From: CAZQQN01 sp964595485
Lineage (GTDB): Bacteria > Bacteroidota > Bacteroidia > CAILMK01 > CAYYUA01
NCBI GenBank assembly: GCA_964595485.1
Contig: CAZQQN010000003.1
Coordinates: 57,054-121,053 of the forward strand
Length of the DNA stretch: 64,000 nucleotides
Reading direction: 5' to 3'
Made by a program: the position numbers and the translations under genes. The first letter of the stretch is position 1; each line of letters starts with the position of its first letter. The notes under the pieces were generated by a model. The model was not told where the DNA came from. It did not search any database and was given only the letters and a program-made list of their open reading frames with translations. This document shows positions 9,893 through 19,248 of the stretch, one piece after another.

Positions 9893-12469
9893 TTATTTTT
9901 TCGCGTTGAATTCGTTCAAAAACTGTTCCAACCCGAATTCATCTTCGATTAGCACCTCTCTTGACTTACTACCTTCAAAAGGACCTATGACACCTGCGGA
10001 TTCAAGTTGGTCGATTATACGGCCTGCTCTATTATACCCTAATTTAAGCCTTCTCTGAATAAGCGATGTTGAGCCTTGTTGATGCCGAACAATTAATCGT
10101 GCAGCTTCCTCGAACATGGGGTCAAGGTTTTCCAACACATCTTCTTCCCCTTCACTGTCTTTGTTGCCTCCTGATTTAGCTTCTGGTAATTCGTAGGGAT
10201 TTGGATAAGACTGCTGCTCACCAATGAATTCAGTTACGTTCTCTACCTCTTCAGTATCGAGGAAAGCTGATTGTAATCGAATAAGGTCACCTCCTGAGGT
10301 AAAGAGCATATCCCCCCTACCTATTAATTGTTCTGCACCGCCACCATCCAGAATCGTTCTGGAATCCACCTTAGAAGTTACACGAAACGCAATTCTGGCT
10401 GGGAAATTGGCTTTTATTACGCCGGTAATGATGTTTACCGATGGTCGCTGAGTGGCGAGAATCAAATGTATACCAATAGCCCTGGCTAACTGGGCTAAAC
10501 GGGCAATAGGCATCTCGACCTCTTTACCTGCTGTCATCATCAGATCAGCCATTTCATCAATTACCAAAACAATATATGGTAGAAAACGATGGCCTTTTTC
10601 CGGGTTTAGTTTACGGTTGATGAATTTTTTGTTATACTCAGCAAGATTCCTGACCTGAGCATCTTTTAATAAGTCATAGCGGTTATCCATCTCTGTGCAA
10701 AGAGAATTCAGGGAAGTGATAACCTTGTCGGTATCAGTTATAATCGCTTCTTCTGAATCAGGAAGCTTGGCAAGAAAGTTATTCTCAATTTGTTGAAATA
10801 AACTAAGCTCTACCTTTTTTGGATCAACCAGAACAAATTTGACCTGGGAGGGGTGTTTTTTGTAAAGTAATGAGGTAAGCATTACATTCAATCCTACTGA
10901 CTTACCCTGACCTGTTGCCCCAGCCATCAGGATGTGAGGCATATTCGTCAGATCGGTAATGTAAACCTCATTGGAGATCGTTTTCCCTAAAACTATAGGT
11001 AATTCCATGGTACTTTCCCGGAATTCTCTGGAAGCCAATACCGTTTTCATGCTTACCATTTGAGGCTTAGAATTGGGCACTTCTATACCGATTGTGCCCT
11101 TACCCGGAATAGGGGCAATGATACGAATACCAAGCGCTGCTAAGCTTAGGGCTATATCATCTTCCAGGTTTTTGATCTTGTTAATACGTACGCCCGGTGA
11201 AGGAACTATCTCGTAGAGGGTAATAGTCGGACCAACGGTCGCTTTAATTTTATCAATATCAATTTTATAATTTTTTAGCGTATTAATAATGAGGTTTTTA
11301 CGCTCTTCCAATTCTTGCTCGTCCACATCGTGGTTACCTTCATCGTAATCATTCAGCAGGTCAAGATGAGGGAATTGGTAATTGGAAAGGTCTAAAGTCG
11401 GATCATATTCCGTGTAGGTCATTTCAACATCTTCACCCCCAGATTCTTCTGAAGCTTGGTTCTGTGTATTTTCTATTTCAAGGCTTAAACCCTCTTCTTC
11501 TTCCTGCTCTGATGGTTCATTCTCATCTTCTTGGGTTTTCTCTTCCGTGTTATCAGTCTCGTTTTGTTTAAGCTGAATCCCATCTGTTAGCTCATCCCTC
11601 TCTGCCTCCTCCTCTTGTTCATTATCAGTTGTTTCTTCCTCCTCACCAGTCGGTATTGCTTCTTCATCGCTGCTTCCTTCACCATACTCCGGTGAATTGG
11701 TTTCTATATTTAAGGAGTTTGACCCTTCCACTATTTCTGTATCCTGGCCGGTGGTGGTATGGTTCTCTTCTTGATCAGGCCCTTCATCTTTTTGAGTAGC
11801 TTTTTCGTATGGACTAAAAGCAAAAAAAGCTTTAATGTCAGCAATAAAATTAGGCCACAAAGTAATGTTAAAGGTGTAAACCAAGTAAATCAACAAGGTG
11901 ATCAACAAGAAAATGATAATGCCCGGTAATCCAAGTACTCCTTGGAACCATTTCTGAGCCGAATGCCCGAATCCACCTCCCAGGAAAGTCAGGGAGTTTT
12001 GAAATATCAAACCGAAAGTTATGGAACCCCAAAAAACAAAGAAAATTGAACTGCCTATTGTTTTAGGAAAAGGCAATACATCATAATTGAATAGCAACCT
12101 GATTCCAAAAAGCACAAGGATAAGCACTAATAAAAAGGCAGCAATCCCGAACCAGCGGTATATAAATAAATGGGCTAAATAGGCGCCTAAGATCCCCATC
12201 CAGTTTCTCGCCATCTCAGGGTTAGCTTCCTTGAAATCATCCCAGCTCAGGTTTTTCACCAAGCTTTGATCAACTTGCCACGAAAACAAAAAAGAAGTGA
12301 AAGAAAGGAGTAAAATGGTTGAAATACCTAACAGGAGAAGGCCACCAATTTTAGGGTAGCGCTCATCCTTACTGAAGGAAACCTGCCACCATTTACCTTG
12401 ATTGTTGTCAGCTTCCTTTTCATCCGAATTTTTTCGGAATTGATTTTTTAACTCATTGGCTTTTCCCAT
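9893..12469 (-). CDS. ftsK: DNA translocase FtsK
   Basis: An 858-residue protein if started at the ATG at 12469 (MGKANELKNQF); the TTG 10 codons upstream is less likely. The order is: N-terminal membrane domain with about four or five helices (residues 40-205), a very acidic low-complexity linker (about 235-385), then the RecA-like motor. Walker A is GATGQGKS with Lys523, and Walker B-type segments are FVLVDPKKVELS and VIDEMADL. The C-terminal winged-helix gamma domain reads IQRRLKLGYNRAGRIIDQLE. FtsK pumps chromosomal DNA at the division septum and activates XerCD at dif. The E/D-rich linker replaces the Pro/Gln-rich linker of enterobacteria. Cotranscription with lolA downstream is likely. 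Confidence 0.96.
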   Translation of the reverse strand: MGKANELKNQFRKNSDEKEADNNQGKWWQVSFSKDERYPKIGGLLLLGISTILLLSFTSFLFSWQVDQSLVKNLSWDDFKEANPEMARNWMGILGAYLAHLFIYRWFGIAAFLLVLILVLFGIRLLFNYDVLPFPKTIGSSIFFVFWGSITFGLIFQNSLTFLGGGFGHSAQKWFQGVLGLPGIIIFLLITLLIYLVYTFNITLWPNFIADIKAFFAFSPYEKATQKDEGPDQEENHTTTGQDTEIVEGSNSLNIETNSPEYGEGSSDEEAIPTGEEEETTDNEQEEEAERDELTDGIQLKQNETDNTEEKTQEDENEPSEQEEEEGLSLEIENTQNQASEESGGEDVEMTYTEYDPTLDLSNYQFPHLDLLNDYDEGNHDVDEQELEERKNLIINTLKNYKIDIDKIKATVGPTITLYEIVPSPGVRINKIKNLEDDIALSLAALGIRIIAPIPGKGTIGIEVPNSKPQMVSMKTVLASREFRESTMELPIVLGKTISNEVYITDLTNMPHILMAGATGQGKSVGLNVMLTSLLYKKHPSQVKFVLVDPKKVELSLFQQIENNFLAKLPDSEEAIITDTDKVITSLNSLCTEMDNRYDLLKDAQVRNLAEYNKKFINRKLNPEKGHRFLPYIVLVIDEMADLMMTAGKEVEMPIARLAQLARAIGIHLILATQRPSVNIITGVIKANFPARIAFRVTSKVDSRTILDGGGAEQLIGRGDMLFTSGGDLIRLQSAFLDTEEVENVTEFIGEQQSYPNPYELPEAKSGGNKDSEGEEDVLENLDPMFEEAARLIVRHQQGSTSLIQRRLKLGYNRAGRIIDQLESAGVIGPFEGSKSREVLIEDEFGLEQFLNEFNAKK

Positions 12470-12594
12470 AATATGACCGGGACATGGCTTTTCAATCAAA
12501 GCTCAATGTCCTTTAAGCATTTATGTCCTGTTTAAAGGCTAAAATTATAAAGCATTTCCAATCTTTTGAATACTGAAAGAAATCCTTATAGAAG

Positions 12595-12627
12595 CAAAGT
12601 TATAGACAAAGGGGGAGAAAAGCCCAA
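12595..12627 (-). promoter_or_regulatory. Possible ftsK promoter (Bacteroidota type)
   Basis: On the minus strand TTG (12627-12625), a 22-bp spacer and TAACTTTG (12602-12595) match the -33/-7 consensus, though the spacer is slightly long. It would give a leader of about 120 nt before ftsK. Confidence 0.4.
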
Positions 12628-12777
12628 TGCAATGAAAATCTACAATATTAATACAGCACAGACCCACTTACACGTTTCAAAAGTTTCTTAACAAAAAAGT
12701 AAAAAACTCGAAAAAAGTCGATTGTAGTTAAAAAGTTTCAGGTTAGGAAGAAAGTACCTTAATATCAGGCAATTAAG

Positions 12778-12810
12778 TTTGGGTTCTTAAAGGACTTTTA
12801 ATACATTTGC
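12778..12810 (+). promoter_or_regulatory. queA promoter, Bacteroidota -33/-7 type
   Basis: TTTG (12778-12781), a 20-bp spacer and TACATTTG (12802-12809) match the TTTG-N19/20-TAnnTTTG consensus of the Bacteroidota primary sigma factor. The predicted start is about 25 nt before the queA ATG. Confidence 0.8.
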
Positions 12811-12839
12811 AAGCCTTTTTAGCAAAAGTAAAAAGCAAC

Positions 12840-13898
12840 ATGGTAAAACTATCCGCCTTTGATTTCGCCTTTAACGAGAATCAGGTAGCGCAAGAACCTA
12901 TCGATTTTCGAGATGAATCGCGTTTAATGGTTACTCATCGCGACTCCGCCAAAATTGAACACCGCAACTTTCGGGATTTTGTGGAATATTTCAATGAAGG
13001 AGACGTAGTCATTGTTAACAATACGCAAGTCTTTCCTGCCCGTCTATACGGTAAGAAAGAAAAAACCGGGGCTAATATAGAAGTGCTCTTGCTACGGGAG
13101 CTCAATCCTGATATAAGGCTATGGGACGTTCTTGTGGATCCTGCCAGGAAAATCCGGGTTGGTAATAAGTTATACTTTGGTCAGGAAGATAATGAGCCTT
13201 TGGTTGCTGAAGTGGTAGACAATACCACTTCCAGAGGCCGTACAATTCGTTTCCTTTTTGATGGCACTGATGAGGAATTTTATCAAACCCTGGACAGGCA
13301 AGGAGAAACCCCGCTACCTCAATACATTGATAGGCAAGCTAAGGACTATGATCGCGAAAAATATCAGACCATCTTTGCTAAAAACAAGGGTGCGATTGCA
13401 GCGCCCGCTGCAGGTATGCATATTAGCCGTGAGATACTCAAATGGTTCGAGATCAAAGGTATTGAGATGGCAGAGGTGACCCTCCATATTGGAATGGGTT
13501 CATTCAGGGATATTGAAGTTGAGGATCTGTCAAAGCATAAAATGGATTCGGAAAACTTTGTTATACCGGAGGAAACTGCCAAGAAAGTTAACAAAGCCCT
13601 TGAAAACAGGAATAAAGTGTGTGCGATCGGCACCTCTACGCTAAGGGCCATTGAATCCTCCGTTTCAGCGAATGGTTATTTAAAACCAGCCGAGGGCTGG
13701 ACAGAGAAATTCATTTTCCCTCCATATCAATTTTATATCGCTAATTCCCTTATTACAAATTTCCATAAGCCTAAATCCGCTTTCTTAATCACGTCCACTG
13801 CCTTCGGAGGCTTTGATGTGATGAAAGCCGCTTATGAAGAAGCTGTAAAAGAAGGCTATCGGTTCCTGGATTATGGCGATGCAATGTTAATCACTTAA
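12840..13898 (+). CDS. queA: S-adenosylmethionine:tRNA ribosyltransferase-isomerase QueA
   Basis: The protein is 352 residues from the ATG at 12840. The frame also opens at a TTG at 12807, but that lies inside the promoter -7 box. QueA transfers and isomerises the ribosyl part of SAM onto 7-aminomethyl-7-deazaguanine in tRNA, giving epoxyqueuosine. Family motifs: FDFAFNENQVAQEP near the start, SRLMV, VVIVNNTQVFPARL, ETPLPQYI, AAPAAGMH, and GMGSFRDIEVEDL. Length is normal. ispD follows after 15 bp, so they form a short operon. Other queuosine genes are not present here. Confidence 0.96.
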   Translation: MVKLSAFDFAFNENQVAQEPIDFRDESRLMVTHRDSAKIEHRNFRDFVEYFNEGDVVIVNNTQVFPARLYGKKEKTGANIEVLLLRELNPDIRLWDVLVDPARKIRVGNKLYFGQEDNEPLVAEVVDNTTSRGRTIRFLFDGTDEEFYQTLDRQGETPLPQYIDRQAKDYDREKYQTIFAKNKGAIAAPAAGMHISREILKWFEIKGIEMAEVTLHIGMGSFRDIEVEDLSKHKMDSENFVIPEETAKKVNKALENRNKVCAIGTSTLRAIESSVSANGYLKPAEGWTEKFIFPPYQFYIANSLITNFHKPKSAFLITSTAFGGFDVMKAAYEEAVKEGYRFLDYGDAMLIT

Positions 13899-13913
13899 TG
13901 TTGTACAGCAACC

Positions 13914-14597
13914 TTGAAAAATAGTTTTGTCATCATTACTGCAGGGGGTATTGGCAAACGTTTGAACCAATCGCTGCCTAAGCAATTTTTAACCATTGCT
14001 GGCTATCCCTTGTTATGGCATTCTGTAAAGCGGTTTTACGAAGCCCTTAACCCAAAAAAAATTCTCATAACGCTACCTGAATCATACCTGGATTATTGGA
14101 ATGCTTTATGCGGCAGTTATGGCTTATCAATACCGCATGAAGTTGTTACCGGTGGAGAAGAGCGTTTTCACTCCGTTCAGTATGCTTTATCTAAAGTATC
14201 TGATTCGGAAGGCTTAGTAGGGATACACGATGGTGTTAGGCCGTTTGTGAGTAATGAATTAATACAAAGGGTTTGGAAAGAAGCTCAGGAAAATGAAGCC
14301 GCTGTGCCTGCTATACCACTCAAAGATACCATTCGTAAATATTCAGGTGATTATTGGAAAGCAGAAGACCGAGCTTCATTCAGAAGCATACAAACTCCCC
14401 AGGTCTTTGATTTAAGAAAATTGAAGACGGCCTATCAAGAAAATTTAGGTACTAATGTGACTGACGATGCTATGGTATGGGAAGCATCGGGTAAATCGAT
14501 TAGCTTGGTAAATGGCGAGGAAAGTAACTTGAAAATTACCAATGAATGGGATTTTGAATTTGCCCAAGTTTTAGGTCAAAAGCTTGCGGCTAAATAA
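13914..14597 (+). CDS. ispD: 2-C-methyl-D-erythritol 4-phosphate cytidylyltransferase
   Basis: A 227-residue IspD, which forms CDP-methylerythritol from MEP and CTP in the non-mevalonate isoprenoid pathway. Motifs: the nucleotide-binding loop ITAGGIGKRL (AAGxGxR-like), KQFLTIAGYPLLWH, GIHDGVRPFVS, QTPQVF, and TDDAMVWE. No ATG is available: an in-frame stop lies at 13896 and the loop begins within ten residues, so the TTG at 13914 is the probable start. It is 15 bp after queA. A role in the MEP pathway follows from the family. Confidence 0.92.
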   Translation: MKNSFVIITAGGIGKRLNQSLPKQFLTIAGYPLLWHSVKRFYEALNPKKILITLPESYLDYWNALCGSYGLSIPHEVVTGGEERFHSVQYALSKVSDSEGLVGIHDGVRPFVSNELIQRVWKEAQENEAAVPAIPLKDTIRKYSGDYWKAEDRASFRSIQTPQVFDLRKLKTAYQENLGTNVTDDAMVWEASGKSISLVNGEESNLKITNEWDFEFAQVLGQKLAAK

Positions 14598-14638
14598 AAA
14601 ATAGGCAGTTACTATTATTCTATTTATCAATAACTTTG

Positions 14639-14647
14639 TACATTTGC
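14639..14647 (+). promoter_or_regulatory. Probable rpsA -7 element
   Basis: TACATTTGC, identical to the queA -7 box, lies 36 bp before the rpsA start codon. A clear TTG at -33 is not seen, so it is only a partial promoter match. Confidence 0.5.
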
Positions 14648-14664
14648 AGGCCTATTTGTAAAAA

Positions 14665-14670
14665 AGGAGG
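14665..14670 (+). promoter_or_regulatory. Strong Shine-Dalgarno sequence of rpsA
   Basis: AGGAGG, extended by upstream A residues, ends 12 nt before the rpsA ATG at 14683. Most genes in this window have no such sequence, as is usual in Bacteroidota, so its presence here is notable. Confidence 0.65.
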
Positions 14671-14682
14671 ACAACAATCGTA

Positions 14683-16947
14683 ATGAGCACCGAAAAAACT
14701 AAAACAAATCAAAACGCAGAAGAAGAGGCTGTTCAAAACGGACAAACCGACTTCGCAATCCCTGATTCAGATAAAGAACAAGTAGCTCAAAAGCACAAGC
14801 CTGAGAATATTGCCCCTGATGATGAATTCAATTGGGAGAAGTTTGAATCTGGTGAACAGGAGTATTCGGATGAAGAAAAACAACAACTGGAAGACCTTTA
14901 TACCCAAAATTTGAGTGTAGTTGGTGAACGTCAGTTGGTTACTGGCAAGATCGTTAATATTACGGACCGCGATGTTGTTTTAAATATAGGTTTTAAATCA
15001 GATGGCTTAGTTCCCATTTCAGAATTTAAGAACAAAGATGATATAAAAATTGGGGATGAAATCGAGGTTTTAGTTGAACGCCCCGAAGATGAAAATGGTC
15101 AATTAGTGCTTTCCTACAAAAAAGCGCAAGCTGAAAGAGCCTGGGAAACAATTGTTGACGCGTACGAAAATGATAAGATTCTGCAGGGCTATGTAAGGGG
15201 TCGTACCAAAGGCGGTATGATCGTGGATTTGCTAGGTCTGGATTCTTTCATGCCGGGTTCCCAAATCGATATAAAGCCCATAAAAGACTATGATGCTTTT
15301 GTCGGTCAGAATATGGATGTAAAAGTCGTTAAACTAAATTACGCTTTCCGTAATATCGTTGTTTCTCACAAGGCCATTATTGAGAGTGACCTCGAGCAGC
15401 AAAAAGCTGAAATACTTAATAAACTTGAAAAAGGCCAGGTTCTGGAAGGTACTGTGAAAAATCTTACCTCCTTTGGGGTTTTTGTAGACCTTGGCGGTGT
15501 TGACGGTCTTATCCACATTACCGATGTATCTTGGGGCCGGATCAGTCACCCGGAAGAAATTCTGGATTTAGGCCAAAAGATCAATACGGTTGTTCTGGAT
15601 TATGATGAAGAGAAAAAGCGTATCTCCCTTGGCCTTAAGCAATTAACATCCCATCCATGGGAAACTTTGCCGGATGATGTTCAAGAAGGGACCCAGGTTA
15701 AAGGTAAAGTCGTGAACATTGAGGATTATGGGGCTTTTGTTGAAATTCATCCCGGTGTTGAAGGTCTTGTACACGTATCGGAAATGTCATGGTCCCAACA
15801 CCTCAAATCCCCTGAGCAATACGTTCAGCTTGGTGACGAGGTTGATACCGTGGTACTCAGTATAGATCGTGAAGAACGGAAGCTATCACTGGGTATGAAG
15901 CAACTCACCCAAGATCCGTGGGAGAATATTGAAGAAAAATATCCGGCCAACTCCACCTTTACTGGTATTGTGCGAAGCATTACCAATTTTGGCTTATTTA
16001 TGGAATTAGAAGAAGGAGTGGATGGCTTAGTGCATATCTCTGACTTGTCTTGGACCAAAAAGTACAATCATCCTAACGAATTTACTAAAGTAGGCGAAGA
16101 GCAGGAAGTAGTTGTACTGGATATTGATAAGGAAAACCGCCGGTTAAGCCTTGGTATTAAACAACTGGACGAAGATCCCTGGGAAAACTTTGAGAGCATC
16201 TTTTATGTCGATTCGGTTCATGAAGGTGAAATCCGCCGTGTAGAAGATAAGGGGGCAGTCGTAGCGCTACCATACGGGCTCGAAGCTTTTGCTCCTAACA
16301 AGCATTTAATGAAAGAAGATAAAACTAAGCCTCAGGAAGAGGAAACCTTGGATTTTAAGGTGATCGAATTCGATAAGGAAAATCGCAAGATCATCGTTTC
16401 TCATACTGACATCTGGAAAGAAAAAGAAAGGGCTGAAAAAGAAAAGCAGAAACAGGACCAGAAAAAAGAGGAAGAAGAAACCAAGGAAGATGTTAAAAAA
16501 GTTAAATCCAAGGTGGAAACCCCTCAGCTTGGAGAAGAGAATGAAAAGCTTTCAGGCTTGAAAGATAAAATGGAGGAAGAGGAGAAAGAAAAACAGCAAG
16601 AGGCAATTGCTAAGATGGAAGAAAAGGACGAAGATTCGGCTCAGGAAACAACTGGTGAAACGTCAGAAGAATCAGCTATAGAAGAAAAATCTGCTTCTGA
16701 TGAGGAGGCTTCTGATGAAAGTGATACTGAACAAAACCAAGCACAAGAGAAAACTGCTGAAGGTCCGGATGATGCAGGCAGTGAAGAAGCTGAGCCTGTT
16801 TCCAATGAAGCAGAATCAACTTCCAATGAAGAGCCTGCTGCAGAGGAAAATCAAGAAGGGGACCAATCAGATGAAGAAAAACCCGAGGAGAAAGAGGGAG
16901 GTAGCGGTGATGCTAATGATGATGATGACCAAAAAACCACTTCATGA
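14683..16947 (+). CDS. rpsA: 30S ribosomal protein S1 with long acidic C-terminal tail
   Basis: A 754-residue S1 with six OB-fold S1 repeats at about residues 82-150, 168-236, 250-322, 334-408, 420-493 and 506-577. Recognisable cores include GVFVDLGGVDGLIHITDVSW, GAFVEIHPGVEGLVHVSEMSW and GLFMELEEGVDGLVHISDLSW. S1 binds mRNA on the 30S subunit and helps initiation on weakly structured leaders. A 75-residue acidic N-terminal extension precedes the repeats. From residue 578 onward there is a tail of nearly 180 residues rich in Glu, Lys, Asp, Ser and Gln with no fold, much longer than in most homologs. It has a strong SD sequence and a terminator of its own, so it is probably monocistronic. Confidence 0.96.
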   Translation: MSTEKTKTNQNAEEEAVQNGQTDFAIPDSDKEQVAQKHKPENIAPDDEFNWEKFESGEQEYSDEEKQQLEDLYTQNLSVVGERQLVTGKIVNITDRDVVLNIGFKSDGLVPISEFKNKDDIKIGDEIEVLVERPEDENGQLVLSYKKAQAERAWETIVDAYENDKILQGYVRGRTKGGMIVDLLGLDSFMPGSQIDIKPIKDYDAFVGQNMDVKVVKLNYAFRNIVVSHKAIIESDLEQQKAEILNKLEKGQVLEGTVKNLTSFGVFVDLGGVDGLIHITDVSWGRISHPEEILDLGQKINTVVLDYDEEKKRISLGLKQLTSHPWETLPDDVQEGTQVKGKVVNIEDYGAFVEIHPGVEGLVHVSEMSWSQHLKSPEQYVQLGDEVDTVVLSIDREERKLSLGMKQLTQDPWENIEEKYPANSTFTGIVRSITNFGLFMELEEGVDGLVHISDLSWTKKYNHPNEFTKVGEEQEVVVLDIDKENRRLSLGIKQLDEDPWENFESIFYVDSVHEGEIRRVEDKGAVVALPYGLEAFAPNKHLMKEDKTKPQEEETLDFKVIEFDKENRKIIVSHTDIWKEKERAEKEKQKQDQKKEEEETKEDVKKVKSKVETPQLGEENEKLSGLKDKMEEEEKEKQQEAIAKMEEKDEDSAQETTGETSEESAIEEKSASDEEASDESDTEQNQAQEKTAEGPDDAGSEEAEPVSNEAESTSNEEPAAEENQEGDQSDEEKPEEKEGGSGDANDDDDQKTTS

Positions 16948-16986
16948 CAAATTAGTGCTTGCAAATTGATTATGTTCCGAATATTA

Positions 16987-17021
16987 ATAAAGCCCTTTCA
17001 TTTTTGGTGGAAGGGCTTTAT
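16987..17021. terminator. Bidirectional terminator rpsA / DUF2147 gene
   Basis: ATAAAGCCCTTTCA and TGGAAGGGCTTTAT form a 14-bp stem (one G-T) with a 7-nt loop, flanked by A/T on both sides. It lies between the convergent rpsA (plus) and the DUF2147 gene (minus) and can serve both. Confidence 0.85.
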
Positions 17022-17118
17022 TAGTTTCAAACCATAAATAAATAGAAAGTTTGCAGGTAATTAAACTAAGCGAGAATGCTGAATATATCTTACCCTATCC
17101 TTAATTTTCATAAACCCA

Positions 17119-17595
17119 TTAATCAGCCTTTGGATGATTTTTGATACGTTCCCATTGCTGAGAGCGTCCAAACATACTCACCCCAATATAGCCCCTTACT
17201 TTGAGTTCATCAGGATTTACTAATTCTGCGTAACAGTTGTACTTTTTACCTTTATTGGGATCGTAAATAGTTCCACCCTCCCAGGCTTCATCGCTGGCAT
17301 TGTAAGCCAGGTCTTTTATGATATCGATACCCTTAATGGTACGGTCTCTTTTTTCAGGATCTGGGTTATTCTCATCCTTCTTTAAGGGTTTATCATTCTC
17401 GACATTTTCAGTCCAAATAATTTTGCCACAGTATTTATCACCTTCACAGTTATAAATTTTCACTTTAGCATCCTTTTTTTGGGTATACCAAACACCGGTT
17501 ATCTTATTCGCCTCAGAAGATGATTGCCCCATTAAGGCTGTAGTTGTCATGCCAAAAATTAGGATAAGTAACATTGAACGCAATAAATAGGTCAT
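17119..17595 (-). CDS. DUF2147 family secreted protein
   Basis: A 158-residue protein with a signal peptide (about residues 1-23, ending ALMGQ). The mature part matches DUF2147: ITGVWYTQKKDAKVKIY near the start, YCGKIIWTE, GTIYDPNKGKKYNC and VRGYIGVSMFGRSQQWER at the end. The family is predicted to be a small periplasmic beta-barrel of lipocalin-like type; its function is unknown. It starts 3 bp after the stop of the OstA-like gene, so it is co-transcribed with an envelope gene. Confidence 0.87.
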   Translation of the reverse strand: MTYLLRSMLLILIFGMTTTALMGQSSSEANKITGVWYTQKKDAKVKIYNCEGDKYCGKIIWTENVENDKPLKKDENNPDPEKRDRTIKGIDIIKDLAYNASDEAWEGGTIYDPNKGKKYNCYAELVNPDELKVRGYIGVSMFGRSQQWERIKNHPKAD

Positions 17596-17598
17596 CGT

Positions 17599-19179
17599 CT
17601 ACTCTTTTTGGGTTTTTGAATCACTCCCTTGTTCTTTTTCCACTTCTCGAATTTTAAACGGCTTGAATAAGTCACTTATTTTACGTGGTCTTTCATCAGA
17701 TAACCAAAAGAAGTTGTCAAACCTGAATTTTCCCGGATTATTCGGGGCAGGTGGGTGAAAAGTGCCATTGGGTTTTTCTCTGAAGGTAATGGTTTGGATT
17801 TCCCTTTCCTCAAAATCAATCTGTAAATTGCTGGCTTTTATCTTATTGATGCCCATATACTTGTTATTTTCATCGGTAAGGTAATAAATTGATTCAGCAT
17901 TACCAATAACATCCATTAAATCTAATTCATTTTCATGAAAATGACCAATTACCTCCCGGCCCCTTACTTGGTTAAATCTTTTTTTGGTCTCCTGTGCTAT
18001 GATCAACCCATCCTCTGGTATTACCAATTTTTCCACTTTTCCTGAGCCATCTGTATGGATTTTAACCTGCTTACCATTTAGTTGGTAATTCTGGTACCAA
18101 AGCGTTGGATTTTGGTACAAGTATATGATGGAATCCTGAACGGAATAGACCAATGAATCACATTGGGTTTGAAAACCGCTTTCAAAGGTCTTAGCGCCAT
18201 AATAACCTTTTAGCAAACGCTTACCCATGGTATCATAACCCATTTCTAAAGTATCTGCATGGAGGTAAAGCGTGTCTTCTTCCTCAGTTTTCCGGGCCAA
18301 TACACTATCAGTTACATAACTAGGTTCTTTATTTTCGAAATATTCTCCTTTCTGGCCTGTTACCTTCAAGTTCCTCATTGTGTCAATTATCCGAATATCG
18401 AAACGCGCTTTACCATATTTACGATTACGATCATAAAAAAGGCTGTCCGCATAAAGGGTTTGGTGGTCGGATTGAAGGTAAGCATTTTCACCAAAGCGGG
18501 CTAAATTACTGTCAGTATCATACCAGCCATTTTCGCAGTAAAGCAAATTACTATCGCTAACTATTTCTGTAGGGCCGTAGAAATAAGCTTTCTCGGAAGG
18601 GGTGTGGTACCTTAGTGTGTCGCAATAAATGGTATAATCCGGGTTGAACAGGCGCACACTGTCCCTGAAGAAGATATTCTTAGTCTGAGAATGGTAAAAG
18701 CCCTTAACGCTGGTTAGTTTATTGGCAGAGTCCTGGATTTTGCCCCCGTTTTTATAGTAACTCCTTGATTTTTTCATTTCATAATGGAGCGTATCTGTTT
18801 CTAAAGTCATGGATTTTTCTTCCATTACCACATTATGTTTTATTACTGCCTTTCGGGTTTCACTGGAGTACTTAAGGAATTCACCGGTTAAATCGATACT
18901 GTCTCCCTGTTGAATATGGATGTTATCAAATGCCTTAATAAGGCTTTTATCCTGGTATTGATAAGCACTGTCACAATCCATTATGACCCCTTCTTGACGA
19001 AACTTGACATCTCCTATTAGTTTACGAATTTTAACACCATCTACTCTTTCATACTTCAGGGTGTTAGCATTCATTATCTTAAGCTTTTTGGGGGTATCTT
19101 TGTCTTTATCCTGGGCACACAATGGTTGGGAAAGTGCTAGGCTAGCACCAAGGCAAAGTACAGGAAAAAGTAATCGCAT
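17599..19179 (-). CDS. OstA-like protein (LptA/LptD N-terminal-like, LPS transport)
   Basis: The protein is 526 residues from the ATG at 19179. The 22-codon extension to a TTG at 19245 is rejected because the signal peptide starts at this Met (MRLLFPVLCLGASLALS, cleavage after CAQ). It consists of repeated short beta strands of the OstA/LptA jelly-roll type: DGVKIRKLIGDVKF, GDSIDLTGEFLKYSSETRKA, DTLHYE and LYADSLFYDRNRKYGKARFD. Proteins with this fold bind and pass LPS along the periplasmic bridge. The Bacteroidota OstA-like family is longer than proteobacterial LptA, and its exact role is inferred. SprT-like lies upstream and DUF2147 downstream, all tightly packed. Confidence 0.85.
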   Translation of the reverse strand: MRLLFPVLCLGASLALSQPLCAQDKDKDTPKKLKIMNANTLKYERVDGVKIRKLIGDVKFRQEGVIMDCDSAYQYQDKSLIKAFDNIHIQQGDSIDLTGEFLKYSSETRKAVIKHNVVMEEKSMTLETDTLHYEMKKSRSYYKNGGKIQDSANKLTSVKGFYHSQTKNIFFRDSVRLFNPDYTIYCDTLRYHTPSEKAYFYGPTEIVSDSNLLYCENGWYDTDSNLARFGENAYLQSDHQTLYADSLFYDRNRKYGKARFDIRIIDTMRNLKVTGQKGEYFENKEPSYVTDSVLARKTEEEDTLYLHADTLEMGYDTMGKRLLKGYYGAKTFESGFQTQCDSLVYSVQDSIIYLYQNPTLWYQNYQLNGKQVKIHTDGSGKVEKLVIPEDGLIIAQETKKRFNQVRGREVIGHFHENELDLMDVIGNAESIYYLTDENNKYMGINKIKASNLQIDFEEREIQTITFREKPNGTFHPPAPNNPGKFRFDNFFWLSDERPRKISDLFKPFKIREVEKEQGSDSKTQKE

Positions 19180-19248
19180 GTATGGAATGGCCAATGGCAA
19201 TAAATGAATGTTTAATGAAGGGTATGTAATCAAAACCCTTACCAACTT

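Noticed and set aside
16700..16969. Plus-strand Lys/Met-rich ORF within the rpsA tail
   Set aside because: A frame shadow of the repetitive acidic tail codons of rpsA.
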